From contig NZ_LQOX01000146.1 of NCBI RefSeq assembly GCF_002102175.1, positions 1-64,000 on the forward strand: a stretch of DNA of 64,000 nt, in the 5' to 3' direction. The notes beneath the pieces were generated by a model that saw nothing but the letters and a program-made list of their open reading frames with translations, was not told the origin of the DNA and did no database searches. This DNA is from Mycobacterium gastri (GTDB taxonomy: Bacteria > Actinomycetota > Actinomycetes > Mycobacteriales > Mycobacteriaceae). Both the position numbers and the translations under genes were made by a program. How positions within the stretch are numbered: the stretch's first letter is position 1; every line of letters starts with the position of its first letter. Positions 1-8,952 of this stretch are shown piece after piece.

Positions 1-281
1 CATCACTGGCAAACGGGTGGTCCCATGACCGTGGCTAAACCCTGCTCAAACCGGTCCCATCACGGTGGCGGTCGACATGATTTTTAGCCCAAGTGGTTGC
101 GGGTCGGCGGTGGCAAGGCGCCCGTGTGCATTGCCCGCTCACACGAAGTACGTGTGGCTTGGGTCGAAAGGGCGAAGTCCTCCATGATGAATTGCTAGAG
201 TTCCGGCTAATCACGGTGTCGCGGTAGCAGCCGAGATGAAGTGGCCGCCCGGACCCAGCCAGTAACCAGGAGGCGTCGTCG
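1..281. other. Non-coding left edge with a short imperfect direct repeat
   Basis: No convincing gene lies here. A 17-base sequence at 19-35 recurs at 53-69 with two mismatches. A reading frame on the minus strand has no recognisable protein features and is treated as chance. The last part holds the ribosome binding site AGGAGG (268-273) of the next gene. Confidence 0.5.
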
Positions 282-1430
282 TTGCCAAGACTACGGCTCC
301 GCGAGAACAACCCAGGTGCAGACCAATCGATAGCAGCAGGGCCGGTCCGCTATCCGATCCGGGTACTCACGGTAGGGACCGCGCCGACTGGACCCAACAG
401 CCGCGGCGGCATGGCGGCGGTAACGAAATTGCTAGTCGAGGACAACGACCCGCGGTTTCACATCCGCTCCGTTCCTACCTACGTCGATGACTGCCTGCCC
501 GCTTGGCTATGGACGGGTATCTCGGGCATGCTCAAGGCTTCGGCGCTGCTGTTGGCCGACGCGGTCGACGTACTGCATGTCCACTTTTCGTTGCGCGGCA
601 GCGTCGTCCGCAAGTCCTTACCGCTATTCGTCGCGCGAATGCGGGGCATCCCGACGATCGTCCATTGTCACAGCTCGCACTTCTTCACCTGGTTCGACAG
701 GCTGCCGTCGCCGCTGCGCCGCGCCGTACGCGCCGCGCTGCGCGCCGACTATGTGGTGCTGCTGGGAGAATCTCATATGGTGGCGTCCTCCGCGAGACTC
801 GGATTCGAGGTGTCCAAAGCCCGACTCCTCTACAACCCCGTGGTCATGCCTCCCGATGCGCCGTCGCCGCGCACCCGCCGGCCATTGTCGGCGGTGTCTT
901 TGGGCAGATTGGGCACCAACAAGGGAAGCTACGACCTCGTCCGGGCAATCGGCTTGCTGCCCAACGATATTCGGCCCAACCTGCGGATCACGTTGGCCGG
1001 TGACGGCGAGGTGGAGCAGGTACGTGAGTTCGTCCGCGCCAATGGGCTCGACGACACCATCGACGTCGCCGGGTGGGTCGGCCCTGCAGACAGGGACCGG
1101 CTGCTGGCCGAATCGGCGATCTTCGTGTTGCCCAGCTACAGCGAGGGTCTTCCGATGGCGTTGCTGGAGGCGATGGCCAACGGGGTGGTACCGGTGATTA
1201 CGCCAGTGGGCGCGATACCGGAAGTGGTGGCCGACGGGGTGAACGGCATGCTCGTCAAGCCCGGCAATCCCGGACAGCTGGCGGCGGCGCTGCAGGAGCT
1301 CATCGTCGATGACGAGTTACGCAGTCGTCTGGCCGCGGCCGCTTACGCGCGCGCCGGCAAGTTCGACGTTGAGCGCTGGCGGGAAGCACTGCATGACGTG
1401 TGGCTCGCCGCCGCATCGCGGCGCCGCTAG
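282..1430 (+). CDS. GT4-family glycosyltransferase (polysaccharide cluster)
   Basis: A 382-residue GT-B fold glycosyltransferase of family GT4. These enzymes move a sugar from a nucleotide-sugar to a growing glycan on the cytoplasmic side. The N-terminal acceptor domain carries an SRGGMAA glycine loop near residue 45. The C-terminal donor domain has VSLGRLGTNKGSYD, a GDGEVE stretch and the EX7E motif (EGLPMALLE). The start is TTG at 282, chosen because a perfect AGGAGG sits 8 bases upstream. It is clearly paralogous to the glycosyltransferase at 6374-7495, sharing SRGGMAAV, the VLH.H region and WFDRLP. It converges with the deacetylase gene, with only 4 bases between the two stops. Donor and acceptor sugars cannot be told from sequence. 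Confidence 0.85.
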   Translation: MPRLRLRENNPGADQSIAAGPVRYPIRVLTVGTAPTGPNSRGGMAAVTKLLVEDNDPRFHIRSVPTYVDDCLPAWLWTGISGMLKASALLLADAVDVLHVHFSLRGSVVRKSLPLFVARMRGIPTIVHCHSSHFFTWFDRLPSPLRRAVRAALRADYVVLLGESHMVASSARLGFEVSKARLLYNPVVMPPDAPSPRTRRPLSAVSLGRLGTNKGSYDLVRAIGLLPNDIRPNLRITLAGDGEVEQVREFVRANGLDDTIDVAGWVGPADRDRLLAESAIFVLPSYSEGLPMALLEAMANGVVPVITPVGAIPEVVADGVNGMLVKPGNPGQLAAALQELIVDDELRSRLAAAAYARAGKFDVERWREALHDVWLAAASRRR

Positions 1431-1434
1431 GGTT

Positions 1435-2502
1435 TCAGCCTGCGCCGGCCATCCCGCGGCTACCGCCAAAGCGACGCGGCAGCCCGCCGGAGACCGTGAG
1501 CCGAAAGTAGTCGAACGACGAATCGCTGCCGACCGCCAACCGCGGCAATGCCAGCGGGTCACAGCGTCGATGGGCGAATCCCGCCGTGGTCGTCAACGCC
1601 CAGCGCACGCCACGCCGGCGCAAGACGTCTTTGGCGCGGGCGTCGAAATCCTGTGGCCGACCATTAGGGTAAGCGAAAATCGTTGGGGGCCAACCAGTCT
1701 CACGCTCGATCGCCGCACAGGAATCCACGATCTCCTGCTCGACCTTGTCATCGCTACAGCGGGCGAGGATCGGGTGGGTCACCGTATGCGGATACAGCGT
1801 CACCAAGCCTTCGCTGGCGATCTCACGCGCTTCGTCCCAGGAGAGCATCCGGAACGGACCGCTGTCGCCGCCGTCGGGGTAGCCCAGCACCCGGAGCACC
1901 TGGTCCAGCACGGCAATCCGTTGCGGGTCGGCAAGGCTTTTCAATCGCTCGACCGTGGTCGCGTAGACCGCACCGCGGTTAGCGGTACCGGCAAGCGATC
2001 GAGTGCCCAGCCCCAGGACGGTCAGATCGACCCGAGTCGCATTGGTGCGGGCGATCGCCAGCCAAAGCCGGTCGGGCCACAGGGCTTCGTCACTGCCAAT
2101 CAAGCCCGTCGCCAGGAACACCGCCGCGGGCAGTTTCAGATCGCGCAACACGGGGACCGCATGCGTGGCGAGGTTACGGGTTCCGTCGTCGAACGTTATC
2201 GCCATGGCGCGCGGCGGCAACGTCCCTGCCGCAAGGCGATCGAGGGCCTCGTGGAGCGGAAGGACATTGAAGTGCTTGCGGATGTACTCGAGTTGACGTC
2301 GGTACAGCACCGAGCCGAGCACATGCCAACATGCCGGCGACAGCGGTTCGCTTTCCACACCGTGGAACATCACGATGGCGAGCAGGTTGCGGTGTCGCCG
2401 CCGGGCGAATGTCGGAACACCGGCGGCACACAGCATTCCAGCCGCAAAGTTCTTGAGGGAGGCGCGGGTCGCGGGCGGCGCGAGGTCCCTAAGTCGTGCC
2501 AT
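1435..2502 (-). CDS. Polysaccharide deacetylase (NodB/CE4 family)
   Basis: A 355-residue carbohydrate esterase family 4 protein that would remove N- or O-acetyl groups from a surface glycan. The NodB motifs are visible: TFDDG (motif 1, with the catalytic and metal aspartates), HTVTH (motif 2, metal histidines) and FAYPNGRP (motif 3). No obvious signal peptide follows the chosen ATG at 2502, although the first 35 residues are basic and partly hydrophobic, so a membrane association is possible. The open frame continues upstream to 3057, but that part overlaps the divergent methyltransferase and is not protein-like. It belongs with the surrounding polysaccharide genes; its substrate is unknown. 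Confidence 0.85.
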   Translation of the reverse strand: MARLRDLAPPATRASLKNFAAGMLCAAGVPTFARRRHRNLLAIVMFHGVESEPLSPACWHVLGSVLYRRQLEYIRKHFNVLPLHEALDRLAAGTLPPRAMAITFDDGTRNLATHAVPVLRDLKLPAAVFLATGLIGSDEALWPDRLWLAIARTNATRVDLTVLGLGTRSLAGTANRGAVYATTVERLKSLADPQRIAVLDQVLRVLGYPDGGDSGPFRMLSWDEAREIASEGLVTLYPHTVTHPILARCSDDKVEQEIVDSCAAIERETGWPPTIFAYPNGRPQDFDARAKDVLRRRGVRWALTTTAGFAHRRCDPLALPRLAVGSDSSFDYFRLTVSGGLPRRFGGSRGMAGAG

Positions 2503-2800
2503 CACCCATCGAACTCTAACGACCGCTCCCTGGGTCGGGCTGCAACTTTGTGTTCGGATTGTTCGCCAGGTGGCACGGTGTTGCGCGGGTGCGGTCGAGG
2601 ACCCGCCGGGGATGGACCGGGTGTCAATTGAATTTGCTGCAATGGCCATCTTCCAGAAAGGCGCCCGGTATTGTGTGTCGGTGCCTGCCTTCGACACGGT
2701 GGTCGACGAGGACGTCCTTAGCTGCCCGCGTTGGGCCACCCCGGTTCGTCGTACAGATGGCCGGCGGTGATGCGCCATTGTTTCGGCGCGACTGAAACGC

Positions 2801-3826
2801 GTGATGACTGGCGCCGTCGCGGAGTGGAATCTGCTGTTTACCCAGAGCACCACAGCAACCGGCGGTGATCGATTGAGCAGCACACCATGGGACATCATCT
2901 CACCGTCGCGGCTTACCCACATCGTGGATGTCGGAGCCAGCCGGCGTTGCGGCGACTGGCCGTATGCGTCGATGCTCAACGCGGGCCTGTGTTTTGTGAC
3001 AGGGTTCGAGCCGGGCCGGGAGGCGTTGCTCGAGTTGCAAACCCAGTGCGGCCCCAACGAGCGCTACCTGCCGTTTGCGCTGGGCGACGGCAGCTCCCAG
3101 ACCCTGAAGGTCTGTCCGGCACCAGGGGCGATGACCAGCCTGCTCGAACTCGACCCGCTGACGCAGGGGCTGTTCAGTCTCTTCGATCGGTTCGGCCAGG
3201 TCATCGAGCGCGTCCCACTGGACACCCGCCGACTCGACGACATCCGCGAAATCGAGCATCTCGATTTGCTGAAGATTGACATCCAGGGAGGTGAGCTGGC
3301 CGTCTTTCAAAATGGGCGCAGCAAGCTGGCCGACGCGGTGGCAATTCAGACCGAGGTGTCATTTATTACCCTGTATCAACACCAGCCCCCATTCGGAGAG
3401 GTCGATTTGGAGCTGCGGCGTCAGGGTTTTGTTCCGCACTGCATCCCCGGCGACGTGAAGAAATGGGTGATCGGCGACTTCGCGGTCGGTGACCCCTTCC
3501 GGCCGCTGAATCAGATCTTGGAGACCGATATCGTCTATGTGCGCGACTTCGTCCATCCGGACGGGATGACCGACGAGCAGCTGAAGCATCTGGCGATGAT
3601 CGCGCATTACTGCTATGGGTCGTTCGACCTCGCGTTGCGGTGTGTGCGGTTGTTGGAGGACAGGCGCGCGGTGGAGGCGGGGAGTTCACGCCGGTATCTG
3701 CGGCTTTGCCGGCGGACTGCTGGTTACAAGCGAGCGATCTGGTGGGCGCACTACAGTGCGGCCCGGCTGAAGTATCGGTTGAAGGCATGGGCCAATCCGG
3801 CCACCTCCGCCGATGGTCTTCGCTGA
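2801..3826 (+). CDS. FkbM-family methyltransferase
   Basis: A 341-residue SAM-dependent methyltransferase of the FkbM type, usually an O-methyltransferase acting on sugars or polyketides. The SAM-binding motif I is THIVDVGASRR (about residues 39-49), followed by FEPG at the end of strand 2. The FkbM signature LLKIDIQGGELAVFQNG lies in the middle. A C-terminal extension of about 90 residues ends in a basic region. It starts GTG-ATG at 2801/2804. It is followed 72 bases later by another methyltransferase on the same strand, suggesting co-transcription. The roughly 300 bases before it separate it from the divergent deacetylase and probably hold both promoters. Confidence 0.8.
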   Translation: MMTGAVAEWNLLFTQSTTATGGDRLSSTPWDIISPSRLTHIVDVGASRRCGDWPYASMLNAGLCFVTGFEPGREALLELQTQCGPNERYLPFALGDGSSQTLKVCPAPGAMTSLLELDPLTQGLFSLFDRFGQVIERVPLDTRRLDDIREIEHLDLLKIDIQGGELAVFQNGRSKLADAVAIQTEVSFITLYQHQPPFGEVDLELRRQGFVPHCIPGDVKKWVIGDFAVGDPFRPLNQILETDIVYVRDFVHPDGMTDEQLKHLAMIAHYCYGSFDLALRCVRLLEDRRAVEAGSSRRYLRLCRRTAGYKRAIWWAHYSAARLKYRLKAWANPATSADGLR

Positions 3827-3898
3827 AGTGGCGCGGCCAACGGGTGACGTCCGCAGCCGCCGCTACGGTTTGGGTCACGGACGGGAAGCCGGTCGTCA

Positions 3899-4666
3899 AT
3901 GAAACTTGCGGAGGATCAAGTGCGTACTCGGACGGAATTGCAGACCGTCGACACCTACAACGAGGAAGTGACGCTCGTTTCGTCGATCATCAAAGGTCTT
4001 GGCGGCCCACTGGAGATCCTGGAAGCCGGTTGCGGGCTCGACTGGCCACTCGATCTCGAAGGCGTCGACTATCGGCTGACCGGCATCGACCTGGATGCCG
4101 ATGCGCTCCAAAGCCGTATCGACAAGATGGGAGACCTGGACGATGCGATCATCGGCGATCTGACGGTGCCAGCGACAATTCCGCCCGGCCGCTACGACGT
4201 CATCTACAACTCGTTCGTGCTCGAGCACATACCTGACGCCGAGAGCGCCCTGATGAACATGGTCAACGGGCTCAAATCGAAAGGGCTGCTGGTGCTGCGG
4301 ATCCCGGACCGGGACTCAGTATACGGCTGGACCGCAAGGCGGATGCCCTTCGGGGTTCATGTCGCTTATTACCGGTACTTCGTTCGTTACCCGGGCGCTG
4401 GCAAGCCGGGCCACTCGCCGTTTCCCACCTACTATTCGCCCCTCATTTCCCGTGACGGGATACGCGACTTCTGCAGCAGAAACGGATGCTCCATCTTGGA
4501 AGAGCGCGGCCACACCTACTATGTGCGCGGCACCGGTGCTCGGGTCCGGGTGATTCGGGCATACGCGAAAGCCTTGTCGGCCTTGTCGTTTGGCGCTCTC
4601 GCCTGGCGGCACAACAATCTCACCTACGTCATACGCAAGTCGCCGCCTGGCCAGATCGACGGATGA
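3899..4666 (+). CDS. Class I SAM-dependent methyltransferase
   Basis: A 255-residue Rossmann-fold methyltransferase of the Methyltransf_11/25 type. Motif I reads ILEAGCGLDWPL (about residues 40-50), the acidic residue at the end of strand 2 is in GIDLDADAL, and motif IV/post-I is YDVIYNSFVLEHI. The product converges with the methyltransferase at 4696-5370, leaving 29 bases between stops. The two share NS(F/L)(V/L)LEH-type motifs but differ in the rest, so they are not recent duplicates. Its target is unknown, and placement in the glycan cluster suggests sugar methylation. Confidence 0.8.
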   Translation: MKLAEDQVRTRTELQTVDTYNEEVTLVSSIIKGLGGPLEILEAGCGLDWPLDLEGVDYRLTGIDLDADALQSRIDKMGDLDDAIIGDLTVPATIPPGRYDVIYNSFVLEHIPDAESALMNMVNGLKSKGLLVLRIPDRDSVYGWTARRMPFGVHVAYYRYFVRYPGAGKPGHSPFPTYYSPLISRDGIRDFCSRNGCSILEERGHTYYVRGTGARVRVIRAYAKALSALSFGALAWRHNNLTYVIRKSPPGQIDG

Positions 4667-4695
4667 TCAAGCTTCATCCCCGGCGACCGAAAAAC

Positions 4696-5370
4696 CTACG
4701 CCGGTCCGGTTTGAATGGCGACCAGCGACTTGACCAATCCGGCAAACCGTTCGTACCAGATGGTCGACGACGGGAAGTATCGACGCATCTGCGAAATACC
4801 AATCAAATCAATCTCATCGACCTGTTCCTGCGCCTCCGCACGAGTGCGCGTTCGAATGTGGCCGCGGTTCCAGTGCATCGATATCTGCACGCGCGCCTCG
4901 TAGGGCAACCATTGCATCCCGGGAAAAAGCCAGTGCGGTTCGATCGGAAAATAGCGATACGGTGTCTGCACCCAATGGCGGTCGGCCAGCGAGCGGACGT
5001 TGTCAGCCAATCGTTGGCGCCGCACGTGGCCGCCCACATGTTCGAGCAGCGAATTGGAATACACCAGATCGAAGTGGGTGCTCGCGATCGCGGCGGGCAG
5101 GTCACACGCGTCCGCTTGGATCGCGACGATACCCTTGGCCGGACCCTTGACCGGCGACTCCTGCGGCAGCAGGTTTACCACCGTGACCGATGTCGGCAGC
5201 ACCGGCGCCAATCGCCACGACTCGGGTGTTCCGCCGAGGTCCAGCACTCGCATTTCCCGCAACGACGGGAAGGTCTCGATGAGGTGCCGCCACCGTCGCG
5301 CCCGAGCGCGCCCGGACAACGATCGTCTGGAATTGACGCCCGTAGCGGCATCCCGCAACCAGGTTGACAT
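4696..5370 (-). CDS. Class I SAM-dependent methyltransferase
   Basis: A 224-residue methyltransferase. Motif I is MRVLDLGGTPESW (about residues 40-52), with a serine-rich loop in place of the usual GCG. The post-I acidic position is less clear, and FDLVYSNSLLEHVGGH follows as the motif IV region. A conserved QTPYRYFPIEPHW stretch is typical of methyltransferases annotated with polysaccharide and lipid clusters. It lies last in the minus-strand operon that begins at 10331, with 168 bases between it and the previous gene, so it may also have its own promoter. Confidence 0.78.
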   Translation of the reverse strand: MSTWLRDAATGVNSRRSLSGRARARRWRHLIETFPSLREMRVLDLGGTPESWRLAPVLPTSVTVVNLLPQESPVKGPAKGIVAIQADACDLPAAIASTHFDLVYSNSLLEHVGGHVRRQRLADNVRSLADRHWVQTPYRYFPIEPHWLFPGMQWLPYEARVQISMHWNRGHIRTRTRAEAQEQVDEIDLIGISQMRRYFPSSTIWYERFAGLVKSLVAIQTGPA

Positions 5371-5538
5371 TCGCCCCGACTCTTTGAGGTCGCCCGTCCA
5401 TGAATCTGCATTGCGGCGTTCGAAACACCTGCAGCCGGCAAGTGCCGCGTAGCGAGAGTAATCTGTCGCGCCGCCGTCCGCAAGAGCGCAATGTATTCAG
5501 ACATAAAGCGAGACTGGGCAATTCCGGCCGGAATCGCC

Positions 5539-6297
5539 TTATGACGATCGGACGCCGAAGACGGCATAGATACTGACCGTGGTAAATCGGTCGAGCCGCC
5601 GAAACCGCTTGCGGGCCTTCTCGAGTACCGGCAGTAACCGTTTGTCGCCGCAGTTGTAGGCCAGGCGAATCATCCGCAGCCCGCTGTCGTCGAACGCGGC
5701 CCGGAACTGGTCGGGGGTATTGCCGTTGAGGCCGATGTCCAAGAGCGAGCCCACCGGATGTCCGTTGTGCCGGGCGGCGGCCGCATACACCACGCGCTTG
5801 GGCAAAACCGCGTGCGCCCACGGCACTTTCAGCCCGGTGCGACCATGGTCGCCGTAGGGGCTGTAATACAGCGGGCTGAAACCTGCGTAGAGAATTCCCT
5901 GCGGCCGGGCCAGTTGCTTGTCGAGCGCCTTCAGCAACGACGCGACGTCCGGGGCATGCTCGAAGGTGTCCTTGGAAACGATCACATCGAACGGCTCGGT
6001 CACCGGGAGGGACATCGCATCGGCCGTTCGGAATGTCACCCGGTCGAGCAGCTGGGGAAATTCCTGCACCACCTTGCGGTTGGCGAATGCGATGAGGTTC
6101 TCGTCCAGATCGACACCCAGCACGTTGGCCCCCGCTTGAGCCATTTCGATGGACAGCGCTCCCAGGCCGCAGCCGACATCGAGAACGCGTTTGCCGGCCC
6201 AGTCCGGGGCCGCGACTCCCAACCGGCGCCAATACTCTTTGTTGGACTCCGTCTGCAATTCGAAGAACTGCTCGGCGTACTCTTCGCTTTGCGTCAA
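5539..6297 (-). CDS. Class I SAM-dependent methyltransferase
   Basis: A 252-residue methyltransferase with a canonical motif I (RVLDVGCGLGALS, about residues 38-50), the acidic ribose-binding motif (GVDLDENLI), DAMSLP and VSKDTFEHAPD. It starts with ATG at 6297, 76 bases after the glycosyltransferase stop on the same strand, so it is the fourth gene of the minus-strand polysaccharide operon. The long insert after residue 140 (YYSPYGDHGRTGLKVPWAH) contains aromatic residues that could bind a glycan or lipid acceptor. The specific product cannot be deduced. Confidence 0.8.
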   Translation of the reverse strand: MTQSEEYAEQFFELQTESNKEYWRRLGVAAPDWAGKRVLDVGCGLGALSIEMAQAGANVLGVDLDENLIAFANRKVVQEFPQLLDRVTFRTADAMSLPVTEPFDVIVSKDTFEHAPDVASLLKALDKQLARPQGILYAGFSPLYYSPYGDHGRTGLKVPWAHAVLPKRVVYAAAARHNGHPVGSLLDIGLNGNTPDQFRAAFDDSGLRMIRLAYNCGDKRLLPVLEKARKRFRRLDRFTTVSIYAVFGVRSS

Positions 6298-6373
6298 CGC
6301 GGCGCTTCCTGTCTGTGCGATGGTGTGGCAACTGAATTTAGCCGGTTCACCGATACGGTCGACACGAATCCAC

Positions 6374-7495
6374 CTACCGCGAAAGCGCTGCCGACGTGCT
6401 CGCCAGGCGGGTCCACAGCTGCGTCAGCCGCTGATACCAACGGTCGAGTCCGAAGTCGCTCGCCCGCTCGCGTGCGGCGCCGCCAAGGCGCGCTCGCAGC
6501 TCCGCGTCGGTCACCAGTGCGCTCAGCGCTTCGGTAATCTCACCGGGGCAGCCGGGGCGGACGGTCAGGCCGTCGACGCGATCACTGACCACCTCCCCCA
6601 TGCTGCCCACCATCGTGGTCACCGGCGCCAGCCCGTACGCCATTGCCTCCAGCAGCGCCACCGGCAGACCTTCGTTGTAGCTGGGCAATACGAAAACATG
6701 TGCACCGCAGAGCAATTCGTCGCGTGCCTCGGGGTCCAGCCAGCCCGCCACGCGAATCGTCGCATCCAGCCCGGCGCTGCTGACCGCCGCGCGCACCTCG
6801 TCGACGTCGCCGTCGCCGGCCAGCGTCACCCGCAGCCGGCTGCGTACCGTCGCGTCGAGCGAGGCGACGGCGGCGATCACGTCATAGCTGCCCTTGCGTG
6901 CGCCCAGCCGACCCAATGACACCGCATGGACCGGCTCCGCACCGACTTGGGTCACCGGTGTGTCCGGAATCCGGACTGCGTTGGGTAACACGCTGATTCG
7001 GCTGTCGGCCAACCGCAGCCGGCTGGCGTATTCATCGAGCTGGCGCTCGCCCAGCACCAGCCAGCAATCGGCGGCCAGCATGTGCCGCACCGCGGCCTGG
7101 ACCAGCGGCGGCAGTCGATCGAACCAGCCGCCGAAGTCGTAGCTGTGGGCGTGCACCACCGTAGGTATGCCGGTTAGCCGCGCCGCCCACAGCGGGAGTG
7201 CCTTGCGGATCACGCTTCCGCCGTGTGCCAGGTGAATGTGCAGGACATCGGGGTGCCCGCGCAGCACCAGCCAGGTGGCGCGCACCATCCCGTGGACCCC
7301 GACCCACAGCCGCCGCCACCGGGGTTCGTCGACGAACGTCGGCACCACAGTGATCCGGATCCGCTCGTCGGGATGTGCCGCCATGAGCGCGATCACCGCA
7401 GCCATGCCGCCCCGGCTGTCCGCCGCGATCGGCGCCGGACCCACCACCAGCACCCGCAGCCGGTCGTCCACCGACATCTCCCCGACCGAATTCAC
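6374..7495 (-). CDS. GT4-family glycosyltransferase (operon copy)
   Basis: A roughly 373-residue GT4 enzyme, paralogous to the gene at 282-1430. It has the ADSRGGMAAV loop near the N terminus, VSLGRLGARKGSYD, GDGDVDEV and the EX7E motif (EGLPVALLE). I place the start at GTG 7495, which overlaps the upstream stop as GTGA; ATG 7477 is the alternative. The frame stays open to 7777 inside the preceding membrane-protein gene, but that stretch is antisense-like low-complexity protein and is rejected. Translational coupling to the Wzy-like gene argues that the two act in one polymerisation pathway. Confidence 0.83.
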   Translation of the reverse strand: MNSVGEMSVDDRLRVLVVGPAPIAADSRGGMAAVIALMAAHPDERIRITVVPTFVDEPRWRRLWVGVHGMVRATWLVLRGHPDVLHIHLAHGGSVIRKALPLWAARLTGIPTVVHAHSYDFGGWFDRLPPLVQAAVRHMLAADCWLVLGERQLDEYASRLRLADSRISVLPNAVRIPDTPVTQVGAEPVHAVSLGRLGARKGSYDVIAAVASLDATVRSRLRVTLAGDGDVDEVRAAVSSAGLDATIRVAGWLDPEARDELLCGAHVFVLPSYNEGLPVALLEAMAYGLAPVTTMVGSMGEVVSDRVDGLTVRPGCPGEITEALSALVTDAELRARLGGAARERASDFGLDRWYQRLTQLWTRLASTSAALSR

Positions 7496-8952
7496 CCGAG
7501 CCCACCGGTGAGCACCGGCGCCGTCGACTCCGCTTCCGGGGCGCTGGGCCGCGCGCCGGCGAACCCCATCGTCGCTCCCAGGGCCAGACCCAGTGAAACG
7601 GCGTCCGTCGGCATCTCCGGCAACGGCCACACGGTGGACATCGCGAGGAGGCCGGCGCTGACCGCCGCACTGATCTTCGCCGGCGCCGAGGCCCGGCGCA
7701 GCGCCCGAAACAGCGGCGTCAGCGCGAACACGGCAAACGCCGCCATGCCCACCGCCCCAGCCTTGGCTAGCCACCACAGGTAGAAGAGATGGGAGTAGGT
7801 CGGATAGAACTTCATAGTGAACTCGTTCGGGTCGTTCCCGTACGGCTGCTGATAGGCGTAGCCCAGACCGTGGCCGAACACCGGCGCCTGGGCGATCGCG
7901 CGGTCGAGGTTGTCAACTTCGCGCAGCCTGTCCAACGTCGATGGGTCCACCGCGAGCGCCCCCGTCGAAACCCCGCCGAGCACCCGTCGGTTGAATGCGC
8001 TGAACTGCTCGGCGGCCCACGCCCCGGTCGGCGAACCCTTCAGCAAGAACAGCGACCACGCCACCGTCGCCGTAATGACGACCGCGCCGATCGCGGTGAG
8101 GGTGACCGATCGGCGCAGGGTTGACCAGCTGAAGCCGGCAAGCAAGACGACGACGGCGGCCACCGCGAAAGAGATCAACGGGTTTCGGCTGAATGACAGC
8201 AGCGTGATGATCAACGCGGGTGGGCCCAGCGCCAGATACATTGCGGGCCTGGCTCCCCCGACGATCGCGGCGGCGATCAGTGCGGTCAGCACGGCGGTGG
8301 CCGGTGTCTGGGCCGACAGGATGATCCGGAGGGCCTCGCCGGCGCCGGTACCCTGCACGGTTTCCGCCCGGCCGGCGAGCCGGATGGCATGAAACGAACC
8401 CACGATCGCCATGGCCGCCGAAAACCACAGAATCACGGCCATCGCGCGGATCGACCCGGTGACGTAATTGCCCTTCACGATCAGCAACGCAAGGATGAAC
8501 CCGGCGACCATTTCGAGCAGCGTCGTCGATTCACGGATCACCACCCAGGCGGCGTGTCCGGCGGCGAAGCCGGCCACGGTCGAAAACACCACTATCAACG
8601 TGAAGATCCCCGGCAGGACGAAGTCGGAGAATCGCGGTTTGACGACGGGGATCAGGTAACAGATCGCCAGCACCAGGGCCGCCTGGTAGGCGTAGATCAC
8701 CGCCGGGCCGACGACCTTGCCGACATGCAAGCCGGCCGGCAGTGCCGCGAACGCCCAGAAAAGCGCGACCCAGACCATCGCTTCGGGCTTTGCCCAGTAC
8801 ACGACCAGGCTGAAGATCGCGCCGATCAGCATCAGTCCCTGGCCGGTCTGGCGTACCGCGAACACACCGACCAGAAAGCACCCGAACAGAAAAGCGGCGA
8901 ACACTGCTCCGGTCATCACCAAGCGATGGCGATCCCGCAGGTAGAGAATCAC
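7492..8952 (-). CDS. Wzy / O-antigen-ligase-like polytopic membrane protein
   Basis: A 486-residue protein with about ten to twelve hydrophobic segments over residues 10-470. A large hydrophilic loop follows about residue 310 (RRVLGG...YQQPYGNDPNEFTM) and precedes the last membrane spans. This topology is that of Wzy polymerases and WaaL-type ligases, which join lipid-linked oligosaccharide units on the outer face of the membrane. The loop contains FGHGLGYAYQQPYG, resembling the H-x-N-G type loop of the family. It begins with GTG at 8952, overlapping the stop of the upstream chain-length gene (GTGA), and its own stop overlaps the next gene. Polymerase and ligase cannot be distinguished here. 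Confidence 0.75.
   Translation of the reverse strand: MILYLRDRHRLVMTGAVFAAFLFGCFLVGVFAVRQTGQGLMLIGAIFSLVVYWAKPEAMVWVALFWAFAALPAGLHVGKVVGPAVIYAYQAALVLAICYLIPVVKPRFSDFVLPGIFTLIVVFSTVAGFAAGHAAWVVIRESTTLLEMVAGFILALLIVKGNYVTGSIRAMAVILWFSAAMAIVGSFHAIRLAGRAETVQGTGAGEALRIILSAQTPATAVLTALIAAAIVGGARPAMYLALGPPALIITLLSFSRNPLISFAVAAVVVLLAGFSWSTLRRSVTLTAIGAVVITATVAWSLFLLKGSPTGAWAAEQFSAFNRRVLGGVSTGALAVDPSTLDRLREVDNLDRAIAQAPVFGHGLGYAYQQPYGNDPNEFTMKFYPTYSHLFYLWWLAKAGAVGMAAFAVFALTPLFRALRRASAPAKISAAVSAGLLAMSTVWPLPEMPTDAVSLGLALGATMGFAGARPSAPEAESTAPVLTGGLG

Noticed and set aside
1309..2631. 440-codon plus-strand frame opposite the deacetylase
   Set aside because: The minus strand encodes all three NodB motifs. 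The plus frame has none and overlaps the end of the glycosyltransferase gene.
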